Origin: Lysinibacillus sp. PLM2
GTDB lineage: Bacteria; Bacillota; Bacilli; Bacillales_A; Planococcaceae
Assembly (NCBI GenBank): GCA_023168345.1
Contig: AP025689.1
Span: 3,678,001-3,742,000, forward strand
Length of the DNA: 64,000 nucleotides
Direction: 5' to 3'
In this document: piece by piece, positions 18,824 to 26,681 of the stretch
Layout of the letters: every line of letters starts with the position of its first letter
How positions within the stretch are numbered: the stretch's first letter is position 1
Notes under the pieces: generated by a model
What the model was told of the DNA's origin: nothing
Database searches by the model: none
What the model saw: only the letters and a program-made list of their open reading frames with translations
Position numbers and translations under genes: made by a program

Positions 18824-18851
18824 TTGTGAATGTATTTTCAAACTTTCTAAT
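18824..18851 (+). promoter_or_regulatory. Candidate Rex box and promoter upstream of yjlC-ndh
   Basis: TTGTGAA-tgta-TTTTCAA (18824-18841) matches the Rex consensus TTGTGAA-N4-TTCACAA at 12 of 14 specified positions. TTGTGA can serve as -35 with a -10 TCTAAT at 18846-18851 (16-bp spacer). In B. subtilis Rex controls yjlC-ndh in response to NADH/NAD+, which makes the site plausible. Confidence 0.45.
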
Positions 18852-18899
18852 CTAGATTTGTAAAAAAGTAAAAAAGCAAAATGTAAAGGAGAATTGGAA

Positions 18900-19319
18900 A
18901 TGTCAGAAGAATTGGTGAATCAAGCTCAAAGCACAACTGCAAGCCCACAAGATTTACTCGATCAATTATTAAAACCTGAAGTTCAACAGTCGCTCACAAC
19001 ATTAGTGGAGCAGCTACCGAAATTGACTGAAGTTGTTACTCTTTTAACAAAAGCATATGACTTTGCTCAATTGGTTTCAACGGATGAAGTATTAAAAAGT
19101 GATACTGTAAATAGTATTAAAGAAGTTGCAGAGCCTATGATAGGTGCTGTTAAAAATGTAGCAGCAACGGCTATCGAAGCAAAAGATCGTGCTGAGGTTT
19201 CAAATGAATCAATTGGATTATTCGGCATGTTAAAACTATTAAAAGATCCTGAAGTACAAAAAGTATTACGTTTTGTTAATGCTTTCGTAGAAGTTTCTGC
19301 AGAACGTAAAAATCAATAA
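18900..19319 (+). CDS. yjlC: DUF1641 protein YjlC, 139 aa
   Basis: An all-helical protein with the DUF1641 pattern: LLKPEVQQSLTTLVEQLPKL and the C-terminal LLKDPEVQKVLRFVNAFVE. It precedes the type II NADH dehydrogenase gene by 48 bp, the same order as yjlC-ndh of B. subtilis. Function unknown; DUF1641 proteins also accompany formate dehydrogenases, which suggests a redox-related accessory role. I start at ATG 18900 because GGAG lies 8 nt upstream; a TTG six bases earlier is too close to that site. Confidence 0.9.
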   Translation: MSEELVNQAQSTTASPQDLLDQLLKPEVQQSLTTLVEQLPKLTEVVTLLTKAYDFAQLVSTDEVLKSDTVNSIKEVAEPMIGAVKNVAATAIEAKDRAEVSNESIGLFGMLKLLKDPEVQKVLRFVNAFVEVSAERKNQ

Positions 19320-19367
19320 ATAATGCGCGTTTAGATAAATTATTAAGTTAAGGACGGAGGATAAATA

Positions 19368-20552
19368 ATGTCAAAAGAAATCGTCATCTTAGGTGCTGGT
19401 TATGGCGGTCTATTAACTGCTCAAACATTACGCAAATACTTAAGTAAAGATGAAGCGAAAATTACTGTAGTAAATAAATATCCAACTCATCAGCTTATTA
19501 CTGAATTACATCGTCTTGCTGGTGGTACAATTGCTGAGAAAGCAATTTCATTCCCCCTTGAAAAGTTATTCAAAGGAAAAGATATTAACGTTTTAGTTCA
19601 AGAAGTAAAATCTTTCTCTGTTGCAAACAAAGAAGTATATTTTGCAAATGGTTCAGTTATTGAATACGATACACTTGTTGTTGCTCTTGGAAGTCAAACA
19701 GGATACTTCGGTATTCCCGGCTTAGAAGAAAATAGTATGGTATTAAAATCTGTTGAAGATGCTAATAAAATTTATAGTCATATCGAACGCCATATCGAAA
19801 AATTTGCAAAATCAAAAGATCAAGCAGATGGAACAATTGTTATTGGTGGCGGCGGTTTAACAGGTGTTGAGCTTGTTGGTGAAATCGTTGACAACCTTCC
19901 GAAAATTGCGGAAAAACACGGTGTCGATACTGCTGATATTCAAATTAAACTTGTTGAAGCTGGTCCAAAAATCCTTCCTGTATTACCAGATGATTTAATC
20001 GAACGAGCTACTAAATCATTATCTGCTCGTGGTGTTGAATTCTTAACAGGTCTTCCTGTTACAGGTGTTGAAGGTAATGTGATTTCTTTAAAAGATGGTT
20101 CAACAATTACTGCAAATACATTCGTATGGACTGGTGGCGTTGCTGCCCTTCCATTTATTCAAGAATCTGGTCTTGAATGTGATCGCGGAAAAGCAATTGT
20201 AAACAACTACTTACAATCTGTTTCTCACCCTGATGTTTATGTTGTTGGTGATGCTTCTGTAATCCTTCCAGAAGGTGGCGGTCGCCCATTATATCCACCA
20301 ACTGCTCAAATGGCATGGCAAATGGGTGAATTCTGTGGGTACAATATCTTTGCATCTATTAGAGGTCAAAAACTTAAAGAGTTTGCACCAATCAACTCTG
20401 GTACTCTAGCAAGTCTTGGACGTAAAGATGGCGTTGCAACTGTTGGTAAAAACAACATTCCATTAAAAGGCCTTCCTGCTTCATTAATGAAAGAAGCAAG
20501 CCATGTTCGTTATTTATCACATATTAAGGCTTTATACGGCTTAGCATATTAA
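19368..20552 (+). CDS. ndh: Type II NADH dehydrogenase (NADH:menaquinone oxidoreductase)
   Basis: 394 aa, the usual size. The FAD-binding GxGxxG motif is ILGAGYGG at the N-terminus, and the NADH-binding motif IGGGGLTGVELVGEI is near residue 165. The second FAD contact DVYVVGDAS is near 290, and a C-terminal amphipathic membrane-binding part ends HVRYLSHIKALYGL. The enzyme transfers electrons from NADH to menaquinone without pumping protons. It follows yjlC and ends at a strong terminator; the operon is probably Rex-controlled. Confidence 0.95.
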   Translation: MSKEIVILGAGYGGLLTAQTLRKYLSKDEAKITVVNKYPTHQLITELHRLAGGTIAEKAISFPLEKLFKGKDINVLVQEVKSFSVANKEVYFANGSVIEYDTLVVALGSQTGYFGIPGLEENSMVLKSVEDANKIYSHIERHIEKFAKSKDQADGTIVIGGGGLTGVELVGEIVDNLPKIAEKHGVDTADIQIKLVEAGPKILPVLPDDLIERATKSLSARGVEFLTGLPVTGVEGNVISLKDGSTITANTFVWTGGVAALPFIQESGLECDRGKAIVNNYLQSVSHPDVYVVGDASVILPEGGGRPLYPPTAQMAWQMGEFCGYNIFASIRGQKLKEFAPINSGTLASLGRKDGVATVGKNNIPLKGLPASLMKEASHVRYLSHIKALYGLAY

Positions 20553-20570
20553 TCTTACTATTCTTAAATA

Positions 20571-20599
20571 GGATGCTGTTATCAACAGCATCTTTTTTT
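20571..20599 (+). terminator. Terminator of yjlC-ndh
   Basis: Perfect 9-bp stem GATGCTGTT/AACAGCATC with a 3-nt loop and T7. Confidence 0.92.
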
Positions 20600-20685
20600 G
20601 TATATAAAAACCAAAGCTTTTCCAATTTACAGGAAAAAGTTTATAATAGTAGCTATCATCCAAGTGACAAGAAGGTGTGAGGTTA

Positions 20686-21894
20686 ATGCTCGAAAAACAA
20701 GCTACTCAAAATAATCCAATTTACCCTATTATGATTGCGATTGGTGTAGCCCACTTAATAAACGATACGATGCAATCTGTAGTACCAGCAATGTTCCCTA
20801 TTTTTGAAAGGGATTTAGGATTATCATTTACCCAGCTCGGGGTTATTACCTTTGTTTTAAACATGGTTTCATCTGCACTACAGCCTGTTATTGGTTTTGT
20901 AAGCGATAAAAAACCGATGCCCTATGCACTTCCTATTGGAATGATGAGTGCGTTTATAGGAATTCTTATGCTTGTTTTAGCTGGGCAATATTGGATGATT
21001 ATTATCGCTGTAATCTTTTTAGGATTCGGTTCTGCCATATTTCATCCTGAAGGTTCTCGTGTATCATTTATGGCTGCTGGAAATAAAAGAGGCTTATCAC
21101 AATCGATTTATCAGGTCGGAGGAAATTCAGGACAAGCACTTGCTCCGTTAATTAGTGCATTTGTTTTGGATTCTTTAGGTCAACATGGTGCTGCTATTGT
21201 CTTATTGTTAGCTGCCATAGGAATTGCCATTTTATTAAAAATTTCTCGTTGGTATGTTCGACAGTTAGAGGCAGAAAGAACATCTCAAAAAAAGAATAAA
21301 ATACTCATTTCCTCTTTACCACCTTTAACGAAGAAACAAGTTAGTTTTGCGATTGCTTTATTATTAACAATTATTTTTGCACGTTCTTTTTATACAACAA
21401 ATATAACAAGCTTCTACGTCTTTTATTTAATGGATCACTATGGTCTAAGTTTACAGTTTGGACAAGTACTAATTTTCATTTTTATGGCTTTTGGCGTTGT
21501 AGGTACCTTTTTTGGAGGATCTCTTTCAGACCGTATAGGACGAAAAAATGTCATATTACTTTCAGTAGTAGTGCCTATGCCATTTTGTCTTATTCTTCCC
21601 TATATGCCGTTATTCTTAGTCCCTATTGTATTGATTATAATAGGGACATTGATTATGATTAGTTTCTCCGTCACCGTCATCTACGCACAAGAGTTAGTAC
21701 CAACTAAAATTGGGACAATGGCTGGTTTAACGACTGGGTTTGCTTTTGGAATGGGTGCAATTGGTGGTGTAATCATCGGTTTTCTTTTAGATACAATCGG
21801 CATAGATACGACGATGAAAATTGTATCGTTCCTACCATTAATATTAATAGTTGCTTTCCTTTTACCTAAAGATAAAGTAGAAAAGCTAGCATAA
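20686..21894 (+). CDS. MFS transporter of the fosmidomycin-resistance (Fsr) family, 402 aa
   Basis: Twelve membrane helices of the major facilitator type. The stretch FHPEGSRVSFMAAGNKRGL is the recognisable signature of the Fsr branch, together with SIYQVGGNSGQALAPL. Escherichia coli Fsr exports fosmidomycin; Bacillus relatives have no proven substrate. I choose ATG 20686 (AAGGTG 7 nt upstream) over a GTG nine bases earlier. A TATAAT box lies at 20642-20647 with a weak -35. It converges with a DedA gene on a shared terminator. Confidence 0.85.
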   Translation: MLEKQATQNNPIYPIMIAIGVAHLINDTMQSVVPAMFPIFERDLGLSFTQLGVITFVLNMVSSALQPVIGFVSDKKPMPYALPIGMMSAFIGILMLVLAGQYWMIIIAVIFLGFGSAIFHPEGSRVSFMAAGNKRGLSQSIYQVGGNSGQALAPLISAFVLDSLGQHGAAIVLLLAAIGIAILLKISRWYVRQLEAERTSQKKNKILISSLPPLTKKQVSFAIALLLTIIFARSFYTTNITSFYVFYLMDHYGLSLQFGQVLIFIFMAFGVVGTFFGGSLSDRIGRKNVILLSVVVPMPFCLILPYMPLFLVPIVLIIIGTLIMISFSVTVIYAQELVPTKIGTMAGLTTGFAFGMGAIGGVIIGFLLDTIGIDTTMKIVSFLPLILIVAFLLPKDKVEKLA

Positions 21895-21895
21895 A

Positions 21896-21930
21896 AAGAA
21901 GGAGCTTGATATGGGCTCCTTCTTACTTTT
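21896..21930. terminator. Bidirectional terminator between the Fsr-like and DedA genes
   Basis: Ten-bp stem AAGAAGGAGC/GCTCCTTCTT with flanking A and T runs serving both converging genes. Confidence 0.88.
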
Positions 21931-22541
21931 TATTTTCTTTTTGATTTTCTTCGAATAATCCAAATTACAAAAAGTATAAATAATATTGCCAATGATGCAT
22001 AGGCGATATTTGAATAAGTATCCATGTATTCAACGATAGTATCCCAATTTTCCCCTACCTGAGTTCCTAAGTAAATCAAGACAATATTCCAAATAAACGT
22101 ACCGATAGTTGTTAATAGTAAAAACACCCAAAAGTTCATTTTAGACATACCAGCAGGAAGAGAAATTAAACTTCGTATTAATGGAACAAAACGACAGAAG
22201 AACACTGTCCATACGCCGTATTTTTTAAACCAATCATTCGCTTTATAAATATCCTCATTCGTTAAACGTAATACTCGTCCCCATTTATCTACAAATCTTC
22301 CAATCCGCTTAATACCAACAATCCTTCCTACATCATAAAGCGCGATTGCTCCAGCAACTGAACCAAGGGTGGAAGCAATGACAACCCCGATAAACGTCAG
22401 ATTTGATTGAGTGGTCATATAACCACCAAATGTCAAAATGACTTCTGATGGGATAGGTGGAAATATGTTTTCTAACATAATTAACAAAAAGACCCCGATA
22501 TAGCCGAAATCTTCCATAATATTTATAATCCAATTTTCCAT
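21930..22541 (-). CDS. DedA family membrane protein, 203 aa
   Basis: Contains the DedA landmarks: ENIFPPIPSEVILTFGG near the N-terminus, and FFCRFVPLIRSLISLPAG with the conserved Arg and Pro residues of the re-entrant loop. About four to five hydrophobic segments are visible, and the tail is basic (IRRKSKRK). DedA proteins are lipid scramblase or flippase-like; B. subtilis UptA (YngC) recycles undecaprenyl phosphate, and this protein looks like that group. It stands alone. Which lipid it moves cannot be told from the sequence. Confidence 0.9.
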   Translation of the reverse strand: MENWIINIMEDFGYIGVFLLIMLENIFPPIPSEVILTFGGYMTTQSNLTFIGVVIASTLGSVAGAIALYDVGRIVGIKRIGRFVDKWGRVLRLTNEDIYKANDWFKKYGVWTVFFCRFVPLIRSLISLPAGMSKMNFWVFLLLTTIGTFIWNIVLIYLGTQVGENWDTIVEYMDTYSNIAYASLAILFILFVIWIIRRKSKRK

Positions 22542-22989
22542 CTATTAGGCTCCTTATTGTCCGTTCTCATCTCTATGTACTCACTGTGACTTTTCCACAA
22601 CTTGTACTAAAAAATCAAATATATACCATTAATTATTCACTAGGATGGCAGGCTTGTAAATGCCATCTTGATTTTTTATAACAATTTACATTTTTTTCAC
22701 ACTTAATTTAAACAGTTATATTCTATAAAACTTTTACATCTCCCCTTCTTTTTTAATTTTCCACTCTATTAGATATGAAAATTTCTTACATAAGCTTTAT
22801 TCCTTACATAACTTTTACTAAAGGGGGACCTCTCTATCTATGTAGCTAATCAAATTAATATGCAACTTCGGTCAATTTACTTTCGAAACATTAGGTTTAC
22901 CAGTGACTTTACAATTATCAACTTATGGCATCACTCCATTATATATTATTGAATATGTAGTCACAAATTAATAATTAAGGGGGAAATAG
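22542..22989. other. AT-rich intergenic region upstream of the small hydrophobic ORF
   Basis: Contains a perfect 7-bp hairpin (GATGGCA/TGCCATC, 22644-22669) followed by T residues on the plus strand, with no plus-strand gene ahead of it. A 31-codon open stretch with coding-like composition ends at the TAA near 22972 but lacks a start codon and may be a gene remnant. No other feature is seen. Confidence 0.4.
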
Positions 22990-23106
22990 ATGCCTTTGTT
23001 GGGCAAAATCCTTTGTTTTTTTTGTATAAACTTAAAAATTATTGTTCAACTTGCCCTCTTCCTCTTAATCGAATTTTTCTTATTTTTCTATTTACTTCAA
23101 TGTTAA
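22990..23106 (+). CDS. Possible 38-aa hydrophobic peptide upstream of the TSUP gene
   Basis: ATG with a strong AAGGGGG site 7 nt upstream. The peptide begins MPLLGKILCF, is almost entirely hydrophobic from residue 17 on, and ends LLQC. It stops 47 bp before the start of the TauE/SafE-type transporter gene on the same strand. It could be a leader peptide, a small membrane protein or a chance ORF; the ribosome binding site is the main argument for translation. Confidence 0.35.
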   Translation: MPLLGKILCFFCINLKIIVQLALFLLIEFFLFFYLLQC

Positions 23107-23153
23107 TTTCATATAACATTTGTTTGTCATCATCAGAAAGAAGGTACATACAT

Positions 23154-23930
23154 ATGTTTATGGATTTAGAATTATCCACTATAATTCTACTATTTGTTTT
23201 AGGTTTTTTAGCTGCCTTTATCGATTCCGTTGTTGGCGGAGGTGGACTTATTTCACTACCAGCGCTCATGTTTACTGGCTTAAGCCCATCCGCTGCGGTT
23301 GCAACAAACAAACTAGCAGGTACAATGGGTTCTTTTACGAGTACAGTAACCTTTTATCGTTCTGGTAATCTCGAATTAAAAACAATTAAAAAATTATTTC
23401 CCATCGTATTTATAGCTGCAGCAATCGGGGCTTGGATTGTCCATTTAATGGACCCTACTCTTTTAAAGCCTTTAATGCTCATAATGCTAGCGGGTGTATT
23501 AGTATATACCATATTCAAAAAAGATTGGGGGAGCATTTCCACTTATGAAAAGCTATCACCCTTAAAATACTTTGGCTTTTTCCTTTTAGTATTTGCAATA
23601 GGCTTTTATGACGGATTTTTAGGACCTGGAACAGGGTCATTTTTAATTTTTGCTTTTTTAATGATCGGCTTTGATTTTTTAAGAGCAGCTGGTAACGCGA
23701 AGTTCCTTAACTTTGGCAGTAACATCGGTGCACTTATCATGTTTATATTTTTAGGGCAAATCAATTATGCGTATGGATTAATTATGGGTGTTGCACAAAT
23801 TATTGGAGCAATTTGTGGATCTAAGTATGCGATAAAACGTGGTAGTGGATATGTACGAGGTCTTTTCATCATCGTTACTATAATATTACTTGCAAAAAAT
23901 GCGTATGATTTTTTTTTTAGATGGAAATAA
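23154..23930 (+). CDS. TSUP (TauE/SafE, YfcA-like) membrane transporter, 258 aa
   Basis: Eight or so membrane helices in two homologous halves. The family signatures are AAFIDSVVGGGGLISLPAL (about residues 19-37) and GFYDGFLGPGTGSFLIFAF in the second half. TSUP proteins move sulfite, sulfoacetate, thiosulfate or other small anions; the substrate here is unknown. The frame continues upstream, but I start at ATG 23154 because AGAAAGAAGG precedes it, the length fits the family, and the upstream sequence does not look coding in this frame. Confidence 0.88.
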   Translation: MFMDLELSTIILLFVLGFLAAFIDSVVGGGGLISLPALMFTGLSPSAAVATNKLAGTMGSFTSTVTFYRSGNLELKTIKKLFPIVFIAAAIGAWIVHLMDPTLLKPLMLIMLAGVLVYTIFKKDWGSISTYEKLSPLKYFGFFLLVFAIGFYDGFLGPGTGSFLIFAFLMIGFDFLRAAGNAKFLNFGSNIGALIMFIFLGQINYAYGLIMGVAQIIGAICGSKYAIKRGSGYVRGLFIIVTIILLAKNAYDFFFRWK

Positions 23931-23998
23931 GTTTTAAACAAATTTGTAGATTCAATGAATATTAGGTAGTTCATAAGGTTAAGGTTTCTAAACAAATC

Positions 23999-24050
23999 GG
24001 ACAGAAGATTCAAAGTACATATGACTTTAATCTCCTGCCCTTTTATTTTA
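23999..24050. terminator. Bidirectional terminator between the TSUP and MFS genes
   Basis: Long imperfect stem (GGACAG-AGATT-AAAGT and complement, about 15 pairs) with ACATATG loop; T-rich on the plus strand. Confidence 0.65.
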
Positions 24051-25298
24051 CTCTAGCACTTCACTTGTCTTTGGATTACCTGCTTCAATGAGTGTTTTAC
24101 TTTTAATTAGGAAAATTAACAAAAACATCATAACGAGCCCTGTCCCAATTAATAGCCACTCTATTGCAATTACATCAGCAATTGGCCCGAAAATTAACAT
24201 GCCAATTGGCATCATAGATGTTGAGATCATACCAAACACACCGAAAACTCGGCCTAAGTAATCTCCATCGACTTTTTCTTGAATTAATACTGTTGTTGGT
24301 GTATTAAAAATCGGCATCGCAATACCGAAAATCCCCATGAAAAGTAAATAGATCCAGAATGATGGAACAATTCCAAGGGCTACTGTACAAATCCCCATAA
24401 TGAGGCCTGAGAACGCCATTGTATGAATCCTATTTTTAAACCCACCCCACGCAGCTATTACTCCACCACCAGCCATCATTCCTATAGAAAAGGCAATTTC
24501 AATAGCTGTTAATCTCCAAACATCATCCCCAAAACTACGGGCAACTTGGAGAGGTGTTAAAAATGCCGCCGGTGCCATCAAAACAAAGAAAACCGCAAAC
24601 ATTATAAACAGAACTTTCAAGAATCTATTATTATTAATGTATGTTAAACCTAATTGAAAATCCTTAAAGTAACTTACTTTTTCGCTTTGTGCCGCTTTTG
24701 CATGAGTTGGGATTCGTAAGAACAATAGCAAAATACTTACAGCTATTGCTGCGGTGATTACATCAACAAAGAAAATCACCTCAATAGCGGTTGTAGAAAG
24801 CAATGCAGCACTAACCATAGGGGATATAAACATAATGACAGCCTGTATCGACCCATTAATACCGTTTACTTTGACAAGGTGCTCTTCCGGAACAATTTGT
24901 GGCAATACTGCTCCAACAGCAGGGGTTTGGACACCCGTTCCGAGCGCTCGAATCGCAGCGACTACAAATAATAGCCACATGGAATCATAACCCATCAAAA
25001 ATATGATTGCTAATATTAAAGTAGATAGTGCAATTAGTGAATCTGATACAATCATTAATACTTTACGATTATATCTATCCGCCCAGACTCCTGCAAATGG
25101 TGATAAAAGAAATGTTGGGATAAACCCACATAGTATAAAAATAGTCATCATTATACCGGACTGAGTCGAAAGTGTAACATACCACATAATGGCATACTGT
25201 ACTAACGAAGATCCAAATAATGAGATTGTTTGACTACTCAAAAAAAGAATGATGTTCTTTTTCCAATTCTCCATTGAGTTATTTGCTGTAATAGTCAT
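24048..25298 (-). CDS. MFS drug-efflux type transporter (macrolide-efflux-like), 416 aa
   Basis: Twelve membrane helices with the loop 2-3 motif AGVWADRYNRKVLMIVSD, characteristic of the Mef/MFS_3 group of efflux carriers. Also seen are RALGTGVQTPAVGAVLPQIV and MAPAAFLTPLQVARSFG, which match this group. Substrate is unknown; relatives export macrolides, siderophores or other drugs. It is monocistronic, with GGAAAGGA ahead of the ATG. It neighbours a FusB-type resistance factor, but the 100-bp gap does not prove a joint transcript. Confidence 0.85.
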   Translation of the reverse strand: MTITANNSMENWKKNIILFLSSQTISLFGSSLVQYAIMWYVTLSTQSGIMMTIFILCGFIPTFLLSPFAGVWADRYNRKVLMIVSDSLIALSTLILAIIFLMGYDSMWLLFVVAAIRALGTGVQTPAVGAVLPQIVPEEHLVKVNGINGSIQAVIMFISPMVSAALLSTTAIEVIFFVDVITAAIAVSILLLFLRIPTHAKAAQSEKVSYFKDFQLGLTYINNNRFLKVLFIMFAVFFVLMAPAAFLTPLQVARSFGDDVWRLTAIEIAFSIGMMAGGGVIAAWGGFKNRIHTMAFSGLIMGICTVALGIVPSFWIYLLFMGIFGIAMPIFNTPTTVLIQEKVDGDYLGRVFGVFGMISTSMMPIGMLIFGPIADVIAIEWLLIGTGLVMMFLLIFLIKSKTLIEAGNPKTSEVLE

Positions 25299-25398
25299 TG
25301 TTATTCCTTTCCGTAACTATTGTATTAGTTTTCAATAATGATCAGGAATAGAATCAATAAAACAATAACATCATCATTTGAAAATCTCTCCTTTATAA

Positions 25399-26034
25399 TT
25401 ACCTTAAATTATTAACAAACTCTTTGAATCGATTTAAATCCGTTAAAGATTCATTGCACGATTCACTATTTTCACAAATATAGTTACCTTTTTTCGTATA
25501 AGTACCAAGAGCTGTTCCAGTTTTCGAGACCAAAAGCATACCCACTTTTGAATGTTGATTACAAACAGAACATATTCCCATTTTTTCAGTATGACTGAAT
25601 ACACCACGTACACCTTTTAAAATCCCATCATCATAATAAACTACATACTTACGATTAGAGCCTGAATCAATCCAGCTTAAATAGGATATTTCGCTCCAGT
25701 CAATTGCTTCAGTCTTCGGTAGCTTTAATTTCTTATCTTTTGGAAATAGCTTTTTTATTTCACTTTCTGTCGGTACCTTGAAATGAATCACATATTGTTT
25801 TATTTCACTCGCAAATAATTCCAACTGTTCTTTTGTTTGTATGTTGAAAATGGGTTGTAACACAAGCTGTTGTTCGATTTCATGGAATGTTAATTTTTCA
25901 TTAATCTCCTCTTGCACAAGAGCATAAATCGCATTGATTACATTTTTATCTTTAGATGTTGTATTTGCATTTAATATTTTTTTTGCTTGTTTTTTAATAA
26001 ATTGATATTGCTCGACATTCATAAATTTTGTCAT
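25399..26034 (-). CDS. fusB: FusB/FusC-family elongation factor G-binding protein, 211 aa
   Basis: An N-terminal helical domain (about residues 1-85) is followed by a treble-clef zinc domain with CSVC and a later CENSESC pair. Central landmarks are YLSWIDSGSNRKYVVYY and the FSHTEKMGICSVC segment, which fit FusB (213 aa). FusB binds EF-G on the ribosome and frees it from fusidic-acid-stalled complexes. Chromosomal copies exist in several Bacilli and can give intrinsic low-level resistance. I start at ATG 26034 (GGAG 8 nt upstream), since the upstream GTG overlaps that site. Confidence 0.85.
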   Translation of the reverse strand: MTKFMNVEQYQFIKKQAKKILNANTTSKDKNVINAIYALVQEEINEKLTFHEIEQQLVLQPIFNIQTKEQLELFASEIKQYVIHFKVPTESEIKKLFPKDKKLKLPKTEAIDWSEISYLSWIDSGSNRKYVVYYDDGILKGVRGVFSHTEKMGICSVCNQHSKVGMLLVSKTGTALGTYTKKGNYICENSESCNESLTDLNRFKEFVNNLR

Positions 26035-26116
26035 GTTGAACACTCCTTCTGCTCTAGGTTACAGAAAAAGTCTTCTAACATCAATTACTGAAAATGATTT
26101 AAATTAAACTCGCCAT

Positions 26117-26156
26117 AAAAAAGGAGCACGAGTCAGCTGTTTGAATCGTACTCTTT
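26117..26156 (-). terminator. Terminator of the CD3324-family gene
   Basis: AAAGAGTACGA pairs with TCGTGCTCCTTT (imperfect), followed by T6 on the minus strand. Confidence 0.7.
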
Positions 26157-26166
26157 ATTTAATACA

Positions 26167-26448
26167 CTAAAAATGTTTAGTTTTACATTTTTTATAAACT
26201 ATTTTTTTAATCGTTTCAACAGATAGAGCAAATTCCTTTGAAAGTTTTTGTAGAGAAATGCCTTCTTTAAATTGTTGTCTTATTTCAGCATTTCTTTCCT
26301 CTAATCTTTTACGCTCACCAGAAAGAACGCCCCATTTAACTTTATTCTCGTCTTGCTTTGGAATATAAATTAAATCTCCTTGAACATACTGCTGCAATTC
26401 TGCGAGTAGATGTTTAGGTAAAATTTCATTTGCATTTACATAACGCAT
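26167..26448 (-). CDS. CD3324 family helix-turn-helix protein (Mor-like), 93 aa
   Basis: The N-terminal MRYVNANEILPKHLLAELQQ and YVQGDLIYIPK segments, then a WG-SGERK junction and a C-terminal helix-turn-helix (ISLQKLSKEFALSVETIKKI), fit the small CD3324 family related to the Mor transcription activator. It is probably a DNA-binding regulator in the cytoplasm; targets are unknown. The ATG has AAGGAGA 8 nt upstream. The 230 bp ahead of it hold nested inverted repeats that may control it. Confidence 0.8.
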   Translation of the reverse strand: MRYVNANEILPKHLLAELQQYVQGDLIYIPKQDENKVKWGVLSGERKRLEERNAEIRQQFKEGISLQKLSKEFALSVETIKKIVYKKCKTKHF

Positions 26449-26484
26449 TGTAAACTCTCCTTACTTTATAGTTTAAAGGTAAGG

Positions 26485-26624
26485 GCAAAGCGTTATGAAC
26501 AATAGACTTTCACTTGGCGATGAATATGATTCACCCCATGCAAAGTATCGCCATATTATTCATAGGCTTTGCATGAGTTTTTGTAGTAAGTGGCACATTA
26601 TTTTGAAATGCCATACTGTCACTT
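26485..26624. repeat. Nested inverted repeats between the GGDEF gene and the CD3324 gene
   Basis: Outer arms at 26485-26504 and 26554-26572 pair over about 17 positions. Inner GGCGAT (26516-26521) pairs with ATCGCC (26547-26552). A competing perfect pair CATGCAAAG (26537-26545)/CTTTGCATG (26567-26575) cannot form together with the outer stem. A further repeat AAGTGGCA/TGTCACTT lies at 26588-26624. The region is about 230 bp with no gene. Confidence 0.65.
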
Positions 26625-26681
26625 CCTTTAAAATAAAATAAATCGTCTAATGAAATATAAATTATATCCCATATCCATATT

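Noticed and set aside
22644-22680. Hairpin with T run on the plus strand upstream of the DedA gene
   Set aside because: No plus-strand gene precedes it, and it is a weak 7-bp stem; not listed as a terminator.
23013-23153. N-terminal extension of the TSUP gene
   Set aside because: The in-frame extension is rich in Cys and Lys, overlaps the 38-codon ORF, and lacks a binding site, whereas ATG 23154 has one and gives the family length.
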